Assembly: GCA_039513195.1 (NCBI GenBank)
Contig: JBCCRM010000001.1
Span: 186,001 to 250,000 of the forward strand
DNA length: 64,000 nucleotides
Direction of reading: 5' to 3'
From: Thermohalobaculum sp039513195
GTDB taxonomy: Bacteria > Pseudomonadota > Alphaproteobacteria > Rhodobacterales > Rhodobacteraceae
Position numbers and translations under genes: made by a program. The notes beneath the pieces are model-generated. The model searched no databases, was not told the origin of the DNA, and was given only the letters and a program-made list of their open reading frames with translations. This document shows, piece by piece, positions 17,952 to 26,458 of this stretch (position 1 is its first letter; each line of letters begins with the position of its first letter).

Positions 17952-19085
17952 TTAGCCGCCGTCGGTGGCGGCGCCCGCCTGAGCGACCCGAGGCACGACC
18001 GGCTGCCCCTCTCGTAAGCGTTCGTTGCCGCGGACCACCACGGTTTCACCGGGAGAGAGGCCGTCAAGCACCTCGATCCGGTCGCCGTTCGGCAGGCCAA
18101 GCGAAACGCTGCGCCGCTGCGCGGCACCGTCCTCGACGACATAGACGATCCAACCGCCGCGATGTTCGACCAAAGCGTCCTTCGGCACGGTAGGTGCTTC
18201 TCGCGGGGCGGTCACCGGCACTTGCAGAACCACCGACTTACCGTCGGCGAGCATCTCGGCAGGAAGCGCGGAAAGATCGACGCTCAACCGGACTTCTCGA
18301 GTCTGAGTGGAAACATTCTGGCGGGGAAGCACCGTGCGCACAATGGCGACAAGTCCCTCCGCCCCGGCCATCGACGCCGAAATCCTGGCGCCGCGCGCCA
18401 TCGCAGGCACCATCTCCACGGGGATATCCGCCGCAATCTCCATCCGCGCGGTGTCGAGAACGGTCGCGACCGGATCCCCGAGCGCAAGATACTGGCCTGG
18501 CTGCGCGTCGCGTTCGACGACCACGCCGGTGAAGGGTGCCCTTATCCGGCTGTGGGTCAGGTCGTACTCTGCCCGCGCCATGGCGGCCTGTGACTCACCC
18601 ACCTGTGCGGTGGCGCGGGTAATCTCGCTCTGCGCTTCGGAGAGTTCGGCTTCCAGATCTTCGTAGATCCCGCGGGAGAAAGCCGTCGAACCCTGCAGTC
18701 TAGATTGCCGGGCAAAAGCCTGTTCGGCGCGCTTCAACCGCGCCTCGGCGACAGCAACGCCAGCAGCCGCCGTCGCAAGCGCGGCCTCCGCAGTGCGCTG
18801 AGCAATCATCGCCAGGGAGTTATCGAGGCGGACGAGTTCCTGCCCCTCCTCCACCCGGTCGCCGACATCGAACAGCACGACCTCGGCGACGCCGGCGGAT
18901 CTGCTTGCCACCGACGCTTCCAGCGTGCCCGTAAGCTGTGCGATCACGGGCCGGGTGTCCTTGATCTCCCGAACCTCAACCCGTTCGACAAGCACCACCG
19001 CGGCCTGCGATTGAGCCGCAACCGGCGCAGAGAGCACAGCCCCGAAGAGCGCAAATAGCACCGCGATATAGGCAGTTGGCTTCAT
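17952..19085 (-). CDS. RND efflux periplasmic adaptor (membrane fusion protein)
   Basis: 377 residues from the ATG at 19085. A signal peptide (MKPTAYIAVLFALFGAVLSAPVAAQ) exports it to the periplasm. The order is standard: beta-barrel and lipoyl half-motif ASRSAGVAEVVLFDVGDRVEEGQELVRLD, an alpha-hairpin rich in Ala/Glu (about 90-160), the second lipoyl half IRAPFTGVVVERDAQPGQYL, then beta-barrel and membrane-proximal domains. It bridges the inner-membrane pump to an outer-membrane channel. There is no lipobox. An alternative ATG at 19121 would add 12 residues before the signal peptide. It is transcribed just ahead of the pump gene, 6 nt apart, and is divergent from the ABC operon. Confidence 0.92.
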   Translation of the reverse strand: MKPTAYIAVLFALFGAVLSAPVAAQSQAAVVLVERVEVREIKDTRPVIAQLTGTLEASVASRSAGVAEVVLFDVGDRVEEGQELVRLDNSLAMIAQRTAEAALATAAAGVAVAEARLKRAEQAFARQSRLQGSTAFSRGIYEDLEAELSEAQSEITRATAQVGESQAAMARAEYDLTHSRIRAPFTGVVVERDAQPGQYLALGDPVATVLDTARMEIAADIPVEMVPAMARGARISASMAGAEGLVAIVRTVLPRQNVSTQTREVRLSVDLSALPAEMLADGKSVVLQVPVTAPREAPTVPKDALVEHRGGWIVYVVEDGAAQRRSVSLGLPNGDRIEVLDGLSPGETVVVRGNERLREGQPVVPRVAQAGAATDGG

Positions 19086-19272
19086 CTGCGTCGACCCTGT
19101 CCCGTTCCAATGAGTGTTCATGTAGGGCGGCGTCCGTGGCAAGGAAGAACCGCAGCGTTGCCATTTGACACTATCACAGCCCTGTGCGAGCGATGATTGC
19201 GCTCCGGGCAAAAGTGCTTTGCGCGGCGCAGTAATCGACAGGTCGCGTGCGCCGTCCCTGCGACAAACTGGC

Positions 19273-19301
19273 TTGACGCTGCCTTGAACCGCTCTCTATC
19301 G
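19273..19301 (+). promoter_or_regulatory. Candidate promoter of the peptide ABC-transporter operon
   Basis: TTGACG (19273-19278) and CTATCG (19296-19301) are separated by 17 nt, 80 nt before the first start codon. The -35 is good, the -10 weak. The 295-nt divergent gap (19086-19380) has no other clear feature except a second TTGACA at 19165-19170. Confidence 0.35.
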
Positions 19302-19380
19302 TTTTCACAAAGCTAGGAGGACGCGCCAGGGAAGAGCGTGCCACCGTGCATTATAAACCTTAGAAGACAGGGAAATCGCC

Positions 19381-20913
19381 ATGAACATTAAGCTCCTTCC
19401 GCGGGGCGTGGTCCTTTCTGGACTAATAGCCGCCGGTTTGCTCGCCGCTCCGGGCGCTGCCTTCGCGGGCAAGGCAGACGACACGCTGAACCTCGCCTTC
19501 GACCGGGAATTGGAGTCCCTCGACAATTATTTCAACACGGCGCGAGAGGGGATCATCGTCTCTCGGTTGGTCTGGGACGGGCTGCTCTATCGGAACCCTG
19601 AAACCTTCGCCTATGAGCCTAACCTGGCGACGGCGTGGGAGTATGTGGACGACACGACGCTGGACCTGACCCTGCGCGAGGGTGTGACCTTCCACAATGG
19701 CGAGCCGTTCGATGCCGATGATGTCGTCTATACGCTGAACTGGGTCGCCGATCCGGAAAATGGCGTGAAGACGCAGCGGAATGTGAGCTGGATCGAGGGT
19801 GCGGAAAAGCTGGGCGACTTTAAAGTGCGCCTGAAGATGAAAGCACCATTCCCCGCGGCGCTCGAGTATCTTTCCGGTCCGGTGGTGATGTACCCGAACG
19901 AGTACTACGCCGAGGCCGGGCCAGAGGGCATGGGCGTGAAGCCGGTCGGCACGGGCCCCTATAAGGTCACGGAAGTCGAGCCGGGCCGCCGCTTCGTGTT
20001 CGAGCTTAACGAGAATTACTATGACGGTTCGCCGAAAGGGAAACCCTCCATCGGCAAGTTGGTGGTTCGGACCATCCAAGACTCGAACACACGCTTGGCA
20101 GAGCTTCTGTCCGGCGGGCTCGACTGGATCTGGCGCGTCCCCGTTGACCAGGCGGAGCGCTTGGCAAGCCGGGATCAATTCTCTCTCGTCAACGCGGCCT
20201 CGATGCGGATCGGCTATATCTACATGGATGCAGCCGGCCGAACCGGCGAAAATCCGTTCCAGAACAAGCTGGTGCGCCAGGCTGTTGCACATGCGATCAA
20301 CCGACAGGGGATCGTCGATGCGCTGCTGAAGGGCGAGTCGGAGGTCGTTCACTCCGCTTGTTTCCCGACCCAAGTCGGCTGCACGCAGGACGTCACGAAA
20401 TATGAATACAACCCCGAAAAAGCGAAGGAATTGATGGCGGAGGCCGGATATGCCGATGGCTTCACCATGAAGTTCTCTGCCTATCGGGAGCGGCCGTTTG
20501 CCGAGGCCATGATTTCCAATCTGAACGCGATAGGCATCACGACCGAGTTCGAGTACCTGAAATATGCCGCGCTGCGGGACAAGATCCGCGCCGGCGAGGT
20601 GCCGATGGGCTTCATGACGTGGGGCTCTTACTCGATCAACGATGTCTCGGCGATCACCTCGAACTTCTTCAAATTGTCTTCGGACGACTATGCCCAAGAC
20701 GAGGAAGTGCGCGATCTGCTTGAGAAGGGCGACACGAACATCGACACCTCGGTTCGGGAGGCGGCCTACTCGGCGGCACTGTCCAAGATCGCCGACGAGG
20801 CGTATTGGCTACCGCTGTTCTCGTACAATATCTGGTACGCTTTCACGAAGGATCTCGAATTCACCCCGACCCAGGACGAGATCCCGCGCTTCTTCACCGC
20901 CAAGTGGAAGTGA
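19381..20913 (+). CDS. Peptide-type ABC transporter substrate-binding protein
   Basis: 510 residues of the SBP_bac_5 (DppA/OppA/GsiB) family. A signal peptide of about 29 residues ends near GAAFAG, placing it in the periplasm. FDRELESLDNYFNTAREG and TAWEYVDDTTLDLTLREGVTFHNGEPFDADDVVYTL are hallmark blocks, and VKPVGTGPYKV follows. It captures the solute for the permeases encoded next. The adjacent gamma-glutamyltransferase and M20 peptidase genes suggest a gamma-glutamyl compound, small peptide or opine, but this is inference from context. An AAGACAGGGAAAT ribosome site lies before the ATG. Two cysteines (in SACFPTQVGC) may form a disulfide. Confidence 0.92.
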   Translation: MNIKLLPRGVVLSGLIAAGLLAAPGAAFAGKADDTLNLAFDRELESLDNYFNTAREGIIVSRLVWDGLLYRNPETFAYEPNLATAWEYVDDTTLDLTLREGVTFHNGEPFDADDVVYTLNWVADPENGVKTQRNVSWIEGAEKLGDFKVRLKMKAPFPAALEYLSGPVVMYPNEYYAEAGPEGMGVKPVGTGPYKVTEVEPGRRFVFELNENYYDGSPKGKPSIGKLVVRTIQDSNTRLAELLSGGLDWIWRVPVDQAERLASRDQFSLVNAASMRIGYIYMDAAGRTGENPFQNKLVRQAVAHAINRQGIVDALLKGESEVVHSACFPTQVGCTQDVTKYEYNPEKAKELMAEAGYADGFTMKFSAYRERPFAEAMISNLNAIGITTEFEYLKYAALRDKIRAGEVPMGFMTWGSYSINDVSAITSNFFKLSSDDYAQDEEVRDLLEKGDTNIDTSVREAAYSAALSKIADEAYWLPLFSYNIWYAFTKDLEFTPTQDEIPRFFTAKWK

Positions 20914-20923
20914 CGCAGCGCTG

Positions 20924-20944
20924 CCCTGGCCAGCCTGGCCGGGG
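20924..20944 (+). terminator. Hairpin between the binding-protein and permease genes
   Basis: CCCTGGCC (20924-20931) pairs with GGCCGGGG (20937-20944) around 5 nt, with one mismatch. It sits in the 54-nt gap after the binding-protein gene. Hairpins there commonly stabilise or attenuate, giving more binding protein than permease. Confidence 0.4.
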
Positions 20945-20967
20945 CTTGATGCGGGCGGGGGGATGAT

Positions 20968-21885
20968 ATGCTGATCTATTCTATGAAGCGGCTCGGCCTG
21001 GCGGTGCTGGTGAGCCTTGCTGTTTCCTTTATCAGCTTTTCGCTGCTCTACCTCTCCGGCGATCCGGCCACCGCGATGGCCGGAGAGACCGCGTCATCCG
21101 AGGATATCGAGGCGATCCGCACCCTCTACGGCTTCGACCGGCCGATCATGGTGCAGTATGCCGATTGGCTGGCCCGTGCGGTGACCGGCGATCTTGGCCG
21201 AAGCCTCTATTTCAACGCGCCTGTGACCGAGATGATCGCCGAGCGCTTGCCCACCACCATGATGCTGGGCGTGTGCGCGATCCTGTTCGCAATCATCCTC
21301 GCGGTGCCGTTGGGTGTCATCGCGGCAATGCGGCCGAACTCGGTGGTCGACCGGTTTGCGCTGCTGCTGAGCGTGATTGGCCAGGCAATGCCGAGTTTCT
21401 GGTTCGCCCTGGTGCTGATCGTGATCTTGAACGTCAATCTCGGCTGGCTGCCGACCTCCGGCTCCGACACCTGGGCGCATTTCGTTATGCCGACGATTGT
21501 CCTCGGCTACTATGCGACGCCGGCGATCATGCGCCTGACCCGGGCGGGCATGCTGGATGTCTTGTCGGCTGACTATATCCGCACCGCGCGAGCAAAAGGG
21601 CTGTCGCCAGGCTCGGTGTTATTCAAGCACGCGCTCAGGAACGCGATCATCCCGGTCGTAAGCCTGGCCGCAGTGCAGTTCGGATTCATGCTCGGCGGAT
21701 CCATCGTGGTGGAGACGGTGTTCGCGCTCCACGGTGCGGGGTTGCTCGCCTGGGAGTCGATCAGTCGCAACGACCTGCCCACCGTTCAGGCGGTAATCCT
21801 GGTCTTTTCGATGATCTATATCGTGCTGACTTTCCTTTCGGATCTGCTCAACGCCTGGCTGGACCCGCGGGTTCGGGTCGGCTGA
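20968..21885 (+). CDS. Peptide-type ABC transporter permease (DppB-like)
   Basis: 305 residues with six predicted membrane helices. The N-terminus YSMKRLGLAVLVSLAVSFISF is helix 1; the DppB-type TGDLGRSLYF block precedes the core; the cytoplasmic coupling loop contains DYIRTARAKGLSPGSVLFKHALRNAIIPVV, the EAA motif that contacts the ATPases. It forms the inner-membrane channel together with the next gene's product. It lies 54 nt after the binding-protein gene and 16 nt before the partner permease gene, within one operon. Confidence 0.93.
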   Translation: MLIYSMKRLGLAVLVSLAVSFISFSLLYLSGDPATAMAGETASSEDIEAIRTLYGFDRPIMVQYADWLARAVTGDLGRSLYFNAPVTEMIAERLPTTMMLGVCAILFAIILAVPLGVIAAMRPNSVVDRFALLLSVIGQAMPSFWFALVLIVILNVNLGWLPTSGSDTWAHFVMPTIVLGYYATPAIMRLTRAGMLDVLSADYIRTARAKGLSPGSVLFKHALRNAIIPVVSLAAVQFGFMLGGSIVVETVFALHGAGLLAWESISRNDLPTVQAVILVFSMIYIVLTFLSDLLNAWLDPRVRVG

Positions 21886-21901
21886 TGGGGGAGGCGCACC
21901 C

Positions 21902-22804
21902 ATGACGATGACCGCCATCGACCAACGGCTGGAGGAGATCCGCGCGCCAAGCCCGGCCGCCATGCTGCGGCGTCGAGTGCTTGGCCATGGCGGGATCGTG
22001 ATCGGTGCCGGCGTTCTGCTTGTGATCATCCTGATGGCAGCTTTCGCGCCCTTGATCGCGCCGCATGACCCCTACCACCAGGACCTGCTGAACCGGCTGG
22101 TGCCGCCAGTCTGGTATGACCGCGGCAGCTGGGAGCATATCCTGGGCACCGACCATCTTGGGCGGGATTACCTCTCGCGCCTGCTCTACGGCGCGCAGAT
22201 CTCGCTTTTGATCGGCTTTGGGGCGGCGCTGATCTCCGGCCTGATTGGGACTGCGCTCGGCGTCTCGGCCGGCTATTTCGGCGGGCGATGGGATCTGATC
22301 GTGACCTTCCTGATCACGGTGCGCCTCGCGATGCCGGTGGTGCTGGTGGCGCTCGCGGTGGTGGCGGTGGTGGGCGGCTCGTTGGAGATCGTCGTGCTCG
22401 TCCTCGGCCTCCTGCTCTGGGACCGGTTCGCTGTGGTGATGCGTGCCTCGACCATGCAGATCCGCGACAAGGAGTTCGTGAAGGCCGCCCGCGCCGTCGG
22501 CTGTTCCCGCGGGCGCATCATCCTGTCGGAGATCATGCCGAATGTGATGAACAACCTGATCGTGGTCGCGACGCTCGAGATGGCCCACGCGATCCTGCTG
22601 GAGGCCGCGCTCTCCTTCCTGGGCCTCGGGGTGCAGCCGCCGACCCCCTCCTGGGGTCTGATGGTCTCGGAGGGACGGGAGATGCTGCTCTTCGACCCGT
22701 GGCTGATCACCATCCCCGGCGCGGCACTGTTCCTGCTGGTGCTGGCGATCAACCTCCTCGGCGACGGGGTGCGCGACGTTACAGCACCCGAGAACCGGGC
22801 ATGA
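21902..22804 (+). CDS. Peptide-type ABC transporter permease (DppC-like)
   Basis: 300 residues, partner inner-membrane permease. The N-terminal cytoplasmic segment is followed by GIVIGAGVLLVIILMAAFAP (helix 1) and the DppC signature LGTDHLGRDYLSRLLYGAQISL. The EAA loop includes KEFVKAARAVGCSRGRIILSEIMPNVMNNLIV, and LEAALSFLGLGVQPPTPSWGLM is strongly conserved in this family. The start at 21902 follows GGGGGAGGCGCACCC. Its stop overlaps the ATPase start by 4 nt (ATGA at 22801-22804), indicating translational coupling. Confidence 0.93.
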   Translation: MTMTAIDQRLEEIRAPSPAAMLRRRVLGHGGIVIGAGVLLVIILMAAFAPLIAPHDPYHQDLLNRLVPPVWYDRGSWEHILGTDHLGRDYLSRLLYGAQISLLIGFGAALISGLIGTALGVSAGYFGGRWDLIVTFLITVRLAMPVVLVALAVVAVVGGSLEIVVLVLGLLLWDRFAVVMRASTMQIRDKEFVKAARAVGCSRGRIILSEIMPNVMNNLIVVATLEMAHAILLEAALSFLGLGVQPPTPSWGLMVSEGREMLLFDPWLITIPGAALFLLVLAINLLGDGVRDVTAPENRA

Positions 22805-23790
22805 GCCTTCTTGACGTCCAGGGACTTGCGGTCGATCTGCCGGTGGGGGGCGGGCGTCTGCACGCAGTCCGGGGCATCGATTTCTCGGTCGAGAAGGGCG
22901 AGACGCTGTGCCTCGTCGGAGAATCCGGCTGCGGCAAGTCGCTAACCTCCCTGGCGATGATGGGGCTTTTGCCCTCACGCGCGCGGCGGCGGGCGAAACG
23001 CCTCAGTTTCGACGGGATCGACCTGACGACGCTGCGCGAGCGTGAGATGTCGAAGCTCCGTGGCGACCGGATCTCCATGATCTTTCAGGAGCCGATGACC
23101 TCGCTCAATCCCGCCTACACCATCGGCAACCAGTTGGCCGAGGTGTTTTTGCGCCACCGCAGTGCCAGCCCGGCGGAGGCGCGGGCAAGGGCGGTCCATT
23201 TGCTGGAGACTGTGGGCATCACCGCGGCGGAGAGCCGTTTGGGTCAGTTTCCCCATCAGCTCTCTGGCGGATTGCGGCAGCGGGTGATGATCGCGATGGC
23301 GCTGATGTGCGAGCCGGATTTGATCATCGCGGACGAGCCGACCACGGCGCTCGACGTGACCATTCAGGCCCAGATCCTCCTCCTGATGCGGAGGCTGCAG
23401 CAGGAGATCGGGATGGCGATGATCCTGGTCACCCACGATCTCGGCGTGGTCAGCCGCGTCGCCCATAAGGTCGCGGTGATGTATGCCGGCGAAGTGGTCG
23501 AATACGGCCCGGTCGAGGATATCTTCCGCCGCCCCGCGCATCCCTACACCCGTGGCCTGCTCGACTGCATTCCGGTGCCGGGAAGGACCGAGCCCGGCGC
23601 CCGCCTCGGTGCAATCCCGGGCATCGTCCCGTCGCTGATCGGTTCGGTAAATGGCTGCGCCTTCCGCGACCGTTGTCCCATGGCCGATACCCGCTGCGGT
23701 GACGCGGCGCCGATGCACAATATCGGCCGTGGCCACGACTATCGCTGCTGGCACGCGCCGGAGGCGATGCTGGAGCGAGAGGCGTCATGA
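22801..23790 (+). CDS. Peptide-type ABC transporter ATP-binding protein (DppD-like)
   Basis: 329 residues, cytoplasmic. Walker A GESGCGKS (about 41-48), Q-loop IFQEPMTSLNP, signature LSGGLRQRV (an SGGxRQ variant normal for DppD), Walker B DLIIADEPTTALD and the H-loop VTHDLGVV are all intact. The C-terminal oligopeptide extension contains CAFRDRCPMADTRC, a four-cysteine-type motif that binds an iron-sulfur cluster in some homologues. It shares 4-nt overlaps with the genes on both sides, so the three are translated as a block. Confidence 0.95.
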   Translation: MSLLDVQGLAVDLPVGGGRLHAVRGIDFSVEKGETLCLVGESGCGKSLTSLAMMGLLPSRARRRAKRLSFDGIDLTTLREREMSKLRGDRISMIFQEPMTSLNPAYTIGNQLAEVFLRHRSASPAEARARAVHLLETVGITAAESRLGQFPHQLSGGLRQRVMIAMALMCEPDLIIADEPTTALDVTIQAQILLLMRRLQQEIGMAMILVTHDLGVVSRVAHKVAVMYAGEVVEYGPVEDIFRRPAHPYTRGLLDCIPVPGRTEPGARLGAIPGIVPSLIGSVNGCAFRDRCPMADTRCGDAAPMHNIGRGHDYRCWHAPEAMLEREAS

Positions 23791-24767
23791 CCGCGCCCGT
23801 CCTCGAATTGCGTGAGGTGTCCAAGGTCTTTCAGGTTCGCCAGGGGCTCTTTCGCTCGCGAAAGCCGCTGCGGGCTGTGGATGCTGTGTCGTTAAGCCTG
23901 GCGAAAGGCGAAGTGCTCGGTCTGGTGGGGGAGTCCGGTTGCGGGAAGTCCACGCTGGCGCAGCTCCTCCTCGGCCTGGAGCGGCCGACATCGGGCGAGG
24001 TGCTGATCGATGGCCAGCCGATGACTGGGGCGGACCAGCGCGCCCTCGCCCGGCGGATCCAGCCGATCTTTCAGGACCCCTATTCCTCGCTGAACCCGCG
24101 GAAATCGATCAGCGCGATTGTCGGCCTGCCGTTGGAGGTGCATGGGATCGGAAGCCCGGCCGACCGGGCGCGCCAGGTTGCGCAGATGCTGTCTCTAGTC
24201 GGCCTGCCCTCGCGGGTGGCGGACAGCTATCCGAGCCAGCTATCCGGCGGGCAGCGGCAAAGGGTGGCCATCGCCCGCGCCCTGATCATGCGGCCGGAGG
24301 TGGTGGTCTGCGACGAGCCGACCTCGGCCCTCGATGTCTCGGTGCAGAGCCAGATCCTGAACCTGCTCATGGATCTCCGGGACGAACTCGGCCTGACCTA
24401 TCTGCTGATCAGTCACGACCTCGCGGTGGTCGAGCATATCGCGACCCGGGTGGCGGTGATGTATCTTGGCCGCATCGTCGAGATGACCGCAGCGCGCGAG
24501 ATCTTTCGGACCCCACGGCACCCTTATTCGGAGGCGCTGCTGCAATCGGTGCTGACCCCGGATCCCGGCCTGGGTGTGCCAGACACGCATCTCGGCGCGG
24601 TGTTCCCGAACCCCATCGACCCGCCTTCCGGTTGTGCGTTCCATCCCCGCTGCGCGAAGGCTCTGGGCCGCTGTGCGCAGCAGCGCCCGCCCCGGTCCGA
24701 GGCTGCCGGGGCAGAGGTGGAGTGCTGGCTGTCGGGGGAGATCGCCCGGGCGGAGACCGCTGCTTGA
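23787..24767 (+). CDS. Peptide-type ABC transporter ATP-binding protein (DppF-like)
   Basis: 326 residues, cytoplasmic. The N-terminus carries SKVFQVRQGLFRSRKPLRAVDAVSL, typical of DppF. Walker A GESGCGKST, Q-loop IFQDPYSSLNPR, signature LSGGQRQRV, Walker B EVVVCDEPTSALD and H-loop ISHDLAVV are present. The C-terminal GCAFHPRCAKALGRC block is the usual cysteine motif. It pairs with the preceding ATPase to power import. The last four bases TTGA form the overlapping TTG start of the next gene, so the enzyme gene downstream is coupled to the transporter. Confidence 0.95.
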   Translation: MTAPVLELREVSKVFQVRQGLFRSRKPLRAVDAVSLSLAKGEVLGLVGESGCGKSTLAQLLLGLERPTSGEVLIDGQPMTGADQRALARRIQPIFQDPYSSLNPRKSISAIVGLPLEVHGIGSPADRARQVAQMLSLVGLPSRVADSYPSQLSGGQRQRVAIARALIMRPEVVVCDEPTSALDVSVQSQILNLLMDLRDELGLTYLLISHDLAVVEHIATRVAVMYLGRIVEMTAAREIFRTPRHPYSEALLQSVLTPDPGLGVPDTHLGAVFPNPIDPPSGCAFHPRCAKALGRCAQQRPPRSEAAGAEVECWLSGEIARAETAA

Positions 24768-26308
24768 CCGACCCCTTTGCACAATTCAGCACCACCCAGC
24801 AGATAACGAAACCCATGGTGGAAGCGCCGGGCGGCGTCGTTGTGGCACAAAATCGTACGGCTGCGGCGGTCGGTGCCCGCGTCCTAGCGAAGGGCGGCAA
24901 TGCCGTCGATGCGGCGGTGGCGACGGCCTTTGCCCTCGCGGTCGTCGAGCCCTGGATGAGTGGCCTCGGCGGTGGAGGCGCCATGATCTTGCACCGCCCA
25001 GGCGAGGCGGCGCCGGAGATCGTGGACTTTCCCGTGCGCGCGCCGATGGCGCTCGACCCTGCCGACTATCCGCTGTCGGGCGAGGCTGATGACGACCTCT
25101 TCGGCTGGCCCGGCGTGGTGGAGGGGCGCAATCTCATCGGTGCGACGGCGGTGGCAGTCCCCGGGGCCGTTGCGGGCTATGCAATGGCGCTGGACCGGTT
25201 CGGCACGCTCGACTGGGCGGACGCGGTTCGGCCCGCCATTGCGCTCGCCCATGAGGGGCTGCTCTGCGACTGGTTCACGATCCTGCAGATCGCCTCGGTT
25301 GCGCGGGACCTCGCGCGGTTTCCGGCAAGCCGCATGGCCTTTCTGCCAGGCGGGCAGCCGCCGCCCCATCCCGCCCCCGCGATGCGCCTGCCGCGGGAGG
25401 GGTTGGCCCGCACGCTGGAGGTCTTGGCGGAGCGTGGACCCGACGCCTTCTATCGCGGCGCGCTCGGCGAGAGCCTGGTCGAGGATGTCCGTGCCGCAGG
25501 CGGCTCGCTGTGCCTGGAAGATCTGGGGCGCTACCAGGCGCAGATCCGACAGCCGCTTTCGGCGCCCTTGGGCGGGGCGACGGCCTACGGCCTGCCTGCG
25601 CTCTCCGGCGGGCCGACCATGGCGCATGCTCTCCGGGCGCTCGATGGCGGCGGCACGCCCAGTGCGACGGCGATGGCGCGGGCACTCCTGGCTGCCTTCG
25701 ACGACCGGCTGACAGGCATGGGCGACGAGGACGGACGGCGGGGAGAGGCCTGCACGACGCATGTCTCGGTCGTCGATCGGCAGGGCACTCTCGTCGCGCT
25801 GACGACGACGCTCCTCTCGGCCTTCGGCTCGCGGATGGTCGCACCGGGGACCGGCATCCTTCTCAATAACGGCATCAATTGGTTCGACCCGCGACCGGGC
25901 CGGCCCAATTCGCTCGGCGCCGGGAAATGGCCGCTTTGCAACTATGGGCCGGCCGTGGCGCTTTGGCCCGATGGGCGGGGTGTGGCGCTCGGCGCGTCCG
26001 GCGGGCGGCGGATCATCGGGGCGGTAACCCAGTTGCTCGCCTCGGTCGGGCTGGTGGGGCTGAGCATCGAAGAAGCGCTCCACGCGCCCCGGGTCGATGT
26101 TTCCGGTGGTGGCACCATCGCTGCCAATCCCGCGCTCGGCGACGAGATCATTGCGGAGCTGCGCCAGCTCGCCGAGGTAACGGTGGCAGCGCCTAGCCCG
26201 ATGCCGAACCTTTACGCCATGCCATCGATGGTGGAACGCGACGGCACATCCCGGCGCGGCGGCGCGGAACCTTGCCACCCCTGGGCCGATGCCGTCGGCA
26301 CAGCCTGA
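24764..26308 (+). CDS. Gamma-glutamyltransferase-family Ntn hydrolase, probably cytoplasmic
   Basis: 514 residues if translation starts at the TTG (24764) inside the TTGA overlap with the ATPase gene; an ATG at 24815 would remove 17 residues. The family members self-cleave before a catalytic Thr, then hydrolyse or transfer gamma-glutamyl groups. The cleavage site CTTHVSVVDRQG places the nucleophile at about T331, preceded by a normal large-subunit half starting VVVAQNRTAAAVGARVLAKGGNAVDAAVA. GILLNNGINWF and GASGGRRII are conserved small-subunit blocks. No signal peptide is visible, unlike E. coli Ggt, so it should act inside the cell on what the upstream importer brings in. Its exact substrate is unproven. 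Confidence 0.88.
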   Translation: MTDPFAQFSTTQQITKPMVEAPGGVVVAQNRTAAAVGARVLAKGGNAVDAAVATAFALAVVEPWMSGLGGGGAMILHRPGEAAPEIVDFPVRAPMALDPADYPLSGEADDDLFGWPGVVEGRNLIGATAVAVPGAVAGYAMALDRFGTLDWADAVRPAIALAHEGLLCDWFTILQIASVARDLARFPASRMAFLPGGQPPPHPAPAMRLPREGLARTLEVLAERGPDAFYRGALGESLVEDVRAAGGSLCLEDLGRYQAQIRQPLSAPLGGATAYGLPALSGGPTMAHALRALDGGGTPSATAMARALLAAFDDRLTGMGDEDGRRGEACTTHVSVVDRQGTLVALTTTLLSAFGSRMVAPGTGILLNNGINWFDPRPGRPNSLGAGKWPLCNYGPAVALWPDGRGVALGASGGRRIIGAVTQLLASVGLVGLSIEEALHAPRVDVSGGGTIAANPALGDEIIAELRQLAEVTVAAPSPMPNLYAMPSMVERDGTSRRGGAEPCHPWADAVGTA

Positions 26309-26340
26309 TCTCTGCCGGTGCGCCAACGCGCGTCCGTCCA

Positions 26341-26427
26341 CGGCGCGTCCCGAGGCTGGGGGGCCGCCTCACCATGGCGGCCGGGAGACCACCTCTTGGG
26401 GGGTGGGCGGGACCTCGGGACGCGCCG
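26341..26427. repeat. 87-bp palindromic intergenic element with nested hairpin
   Basis: CGGCGCGTCCCGAGG (26341-26355) is the exact reverse complement of CCTCGGGACGCGCCG (26413-26427). Inside lies GGCCGCC (26362-26368) paired with GGCGGCC (26376-26382). The element fills the gap between the gamma-glutamyltransferase and M20 genes and does not follow the block spacing of the five-copy family. Confidence 0.7.
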
Positions 26428-26458
26428 CATCGCCATACCTGACGCAGGAGCTTCGACA

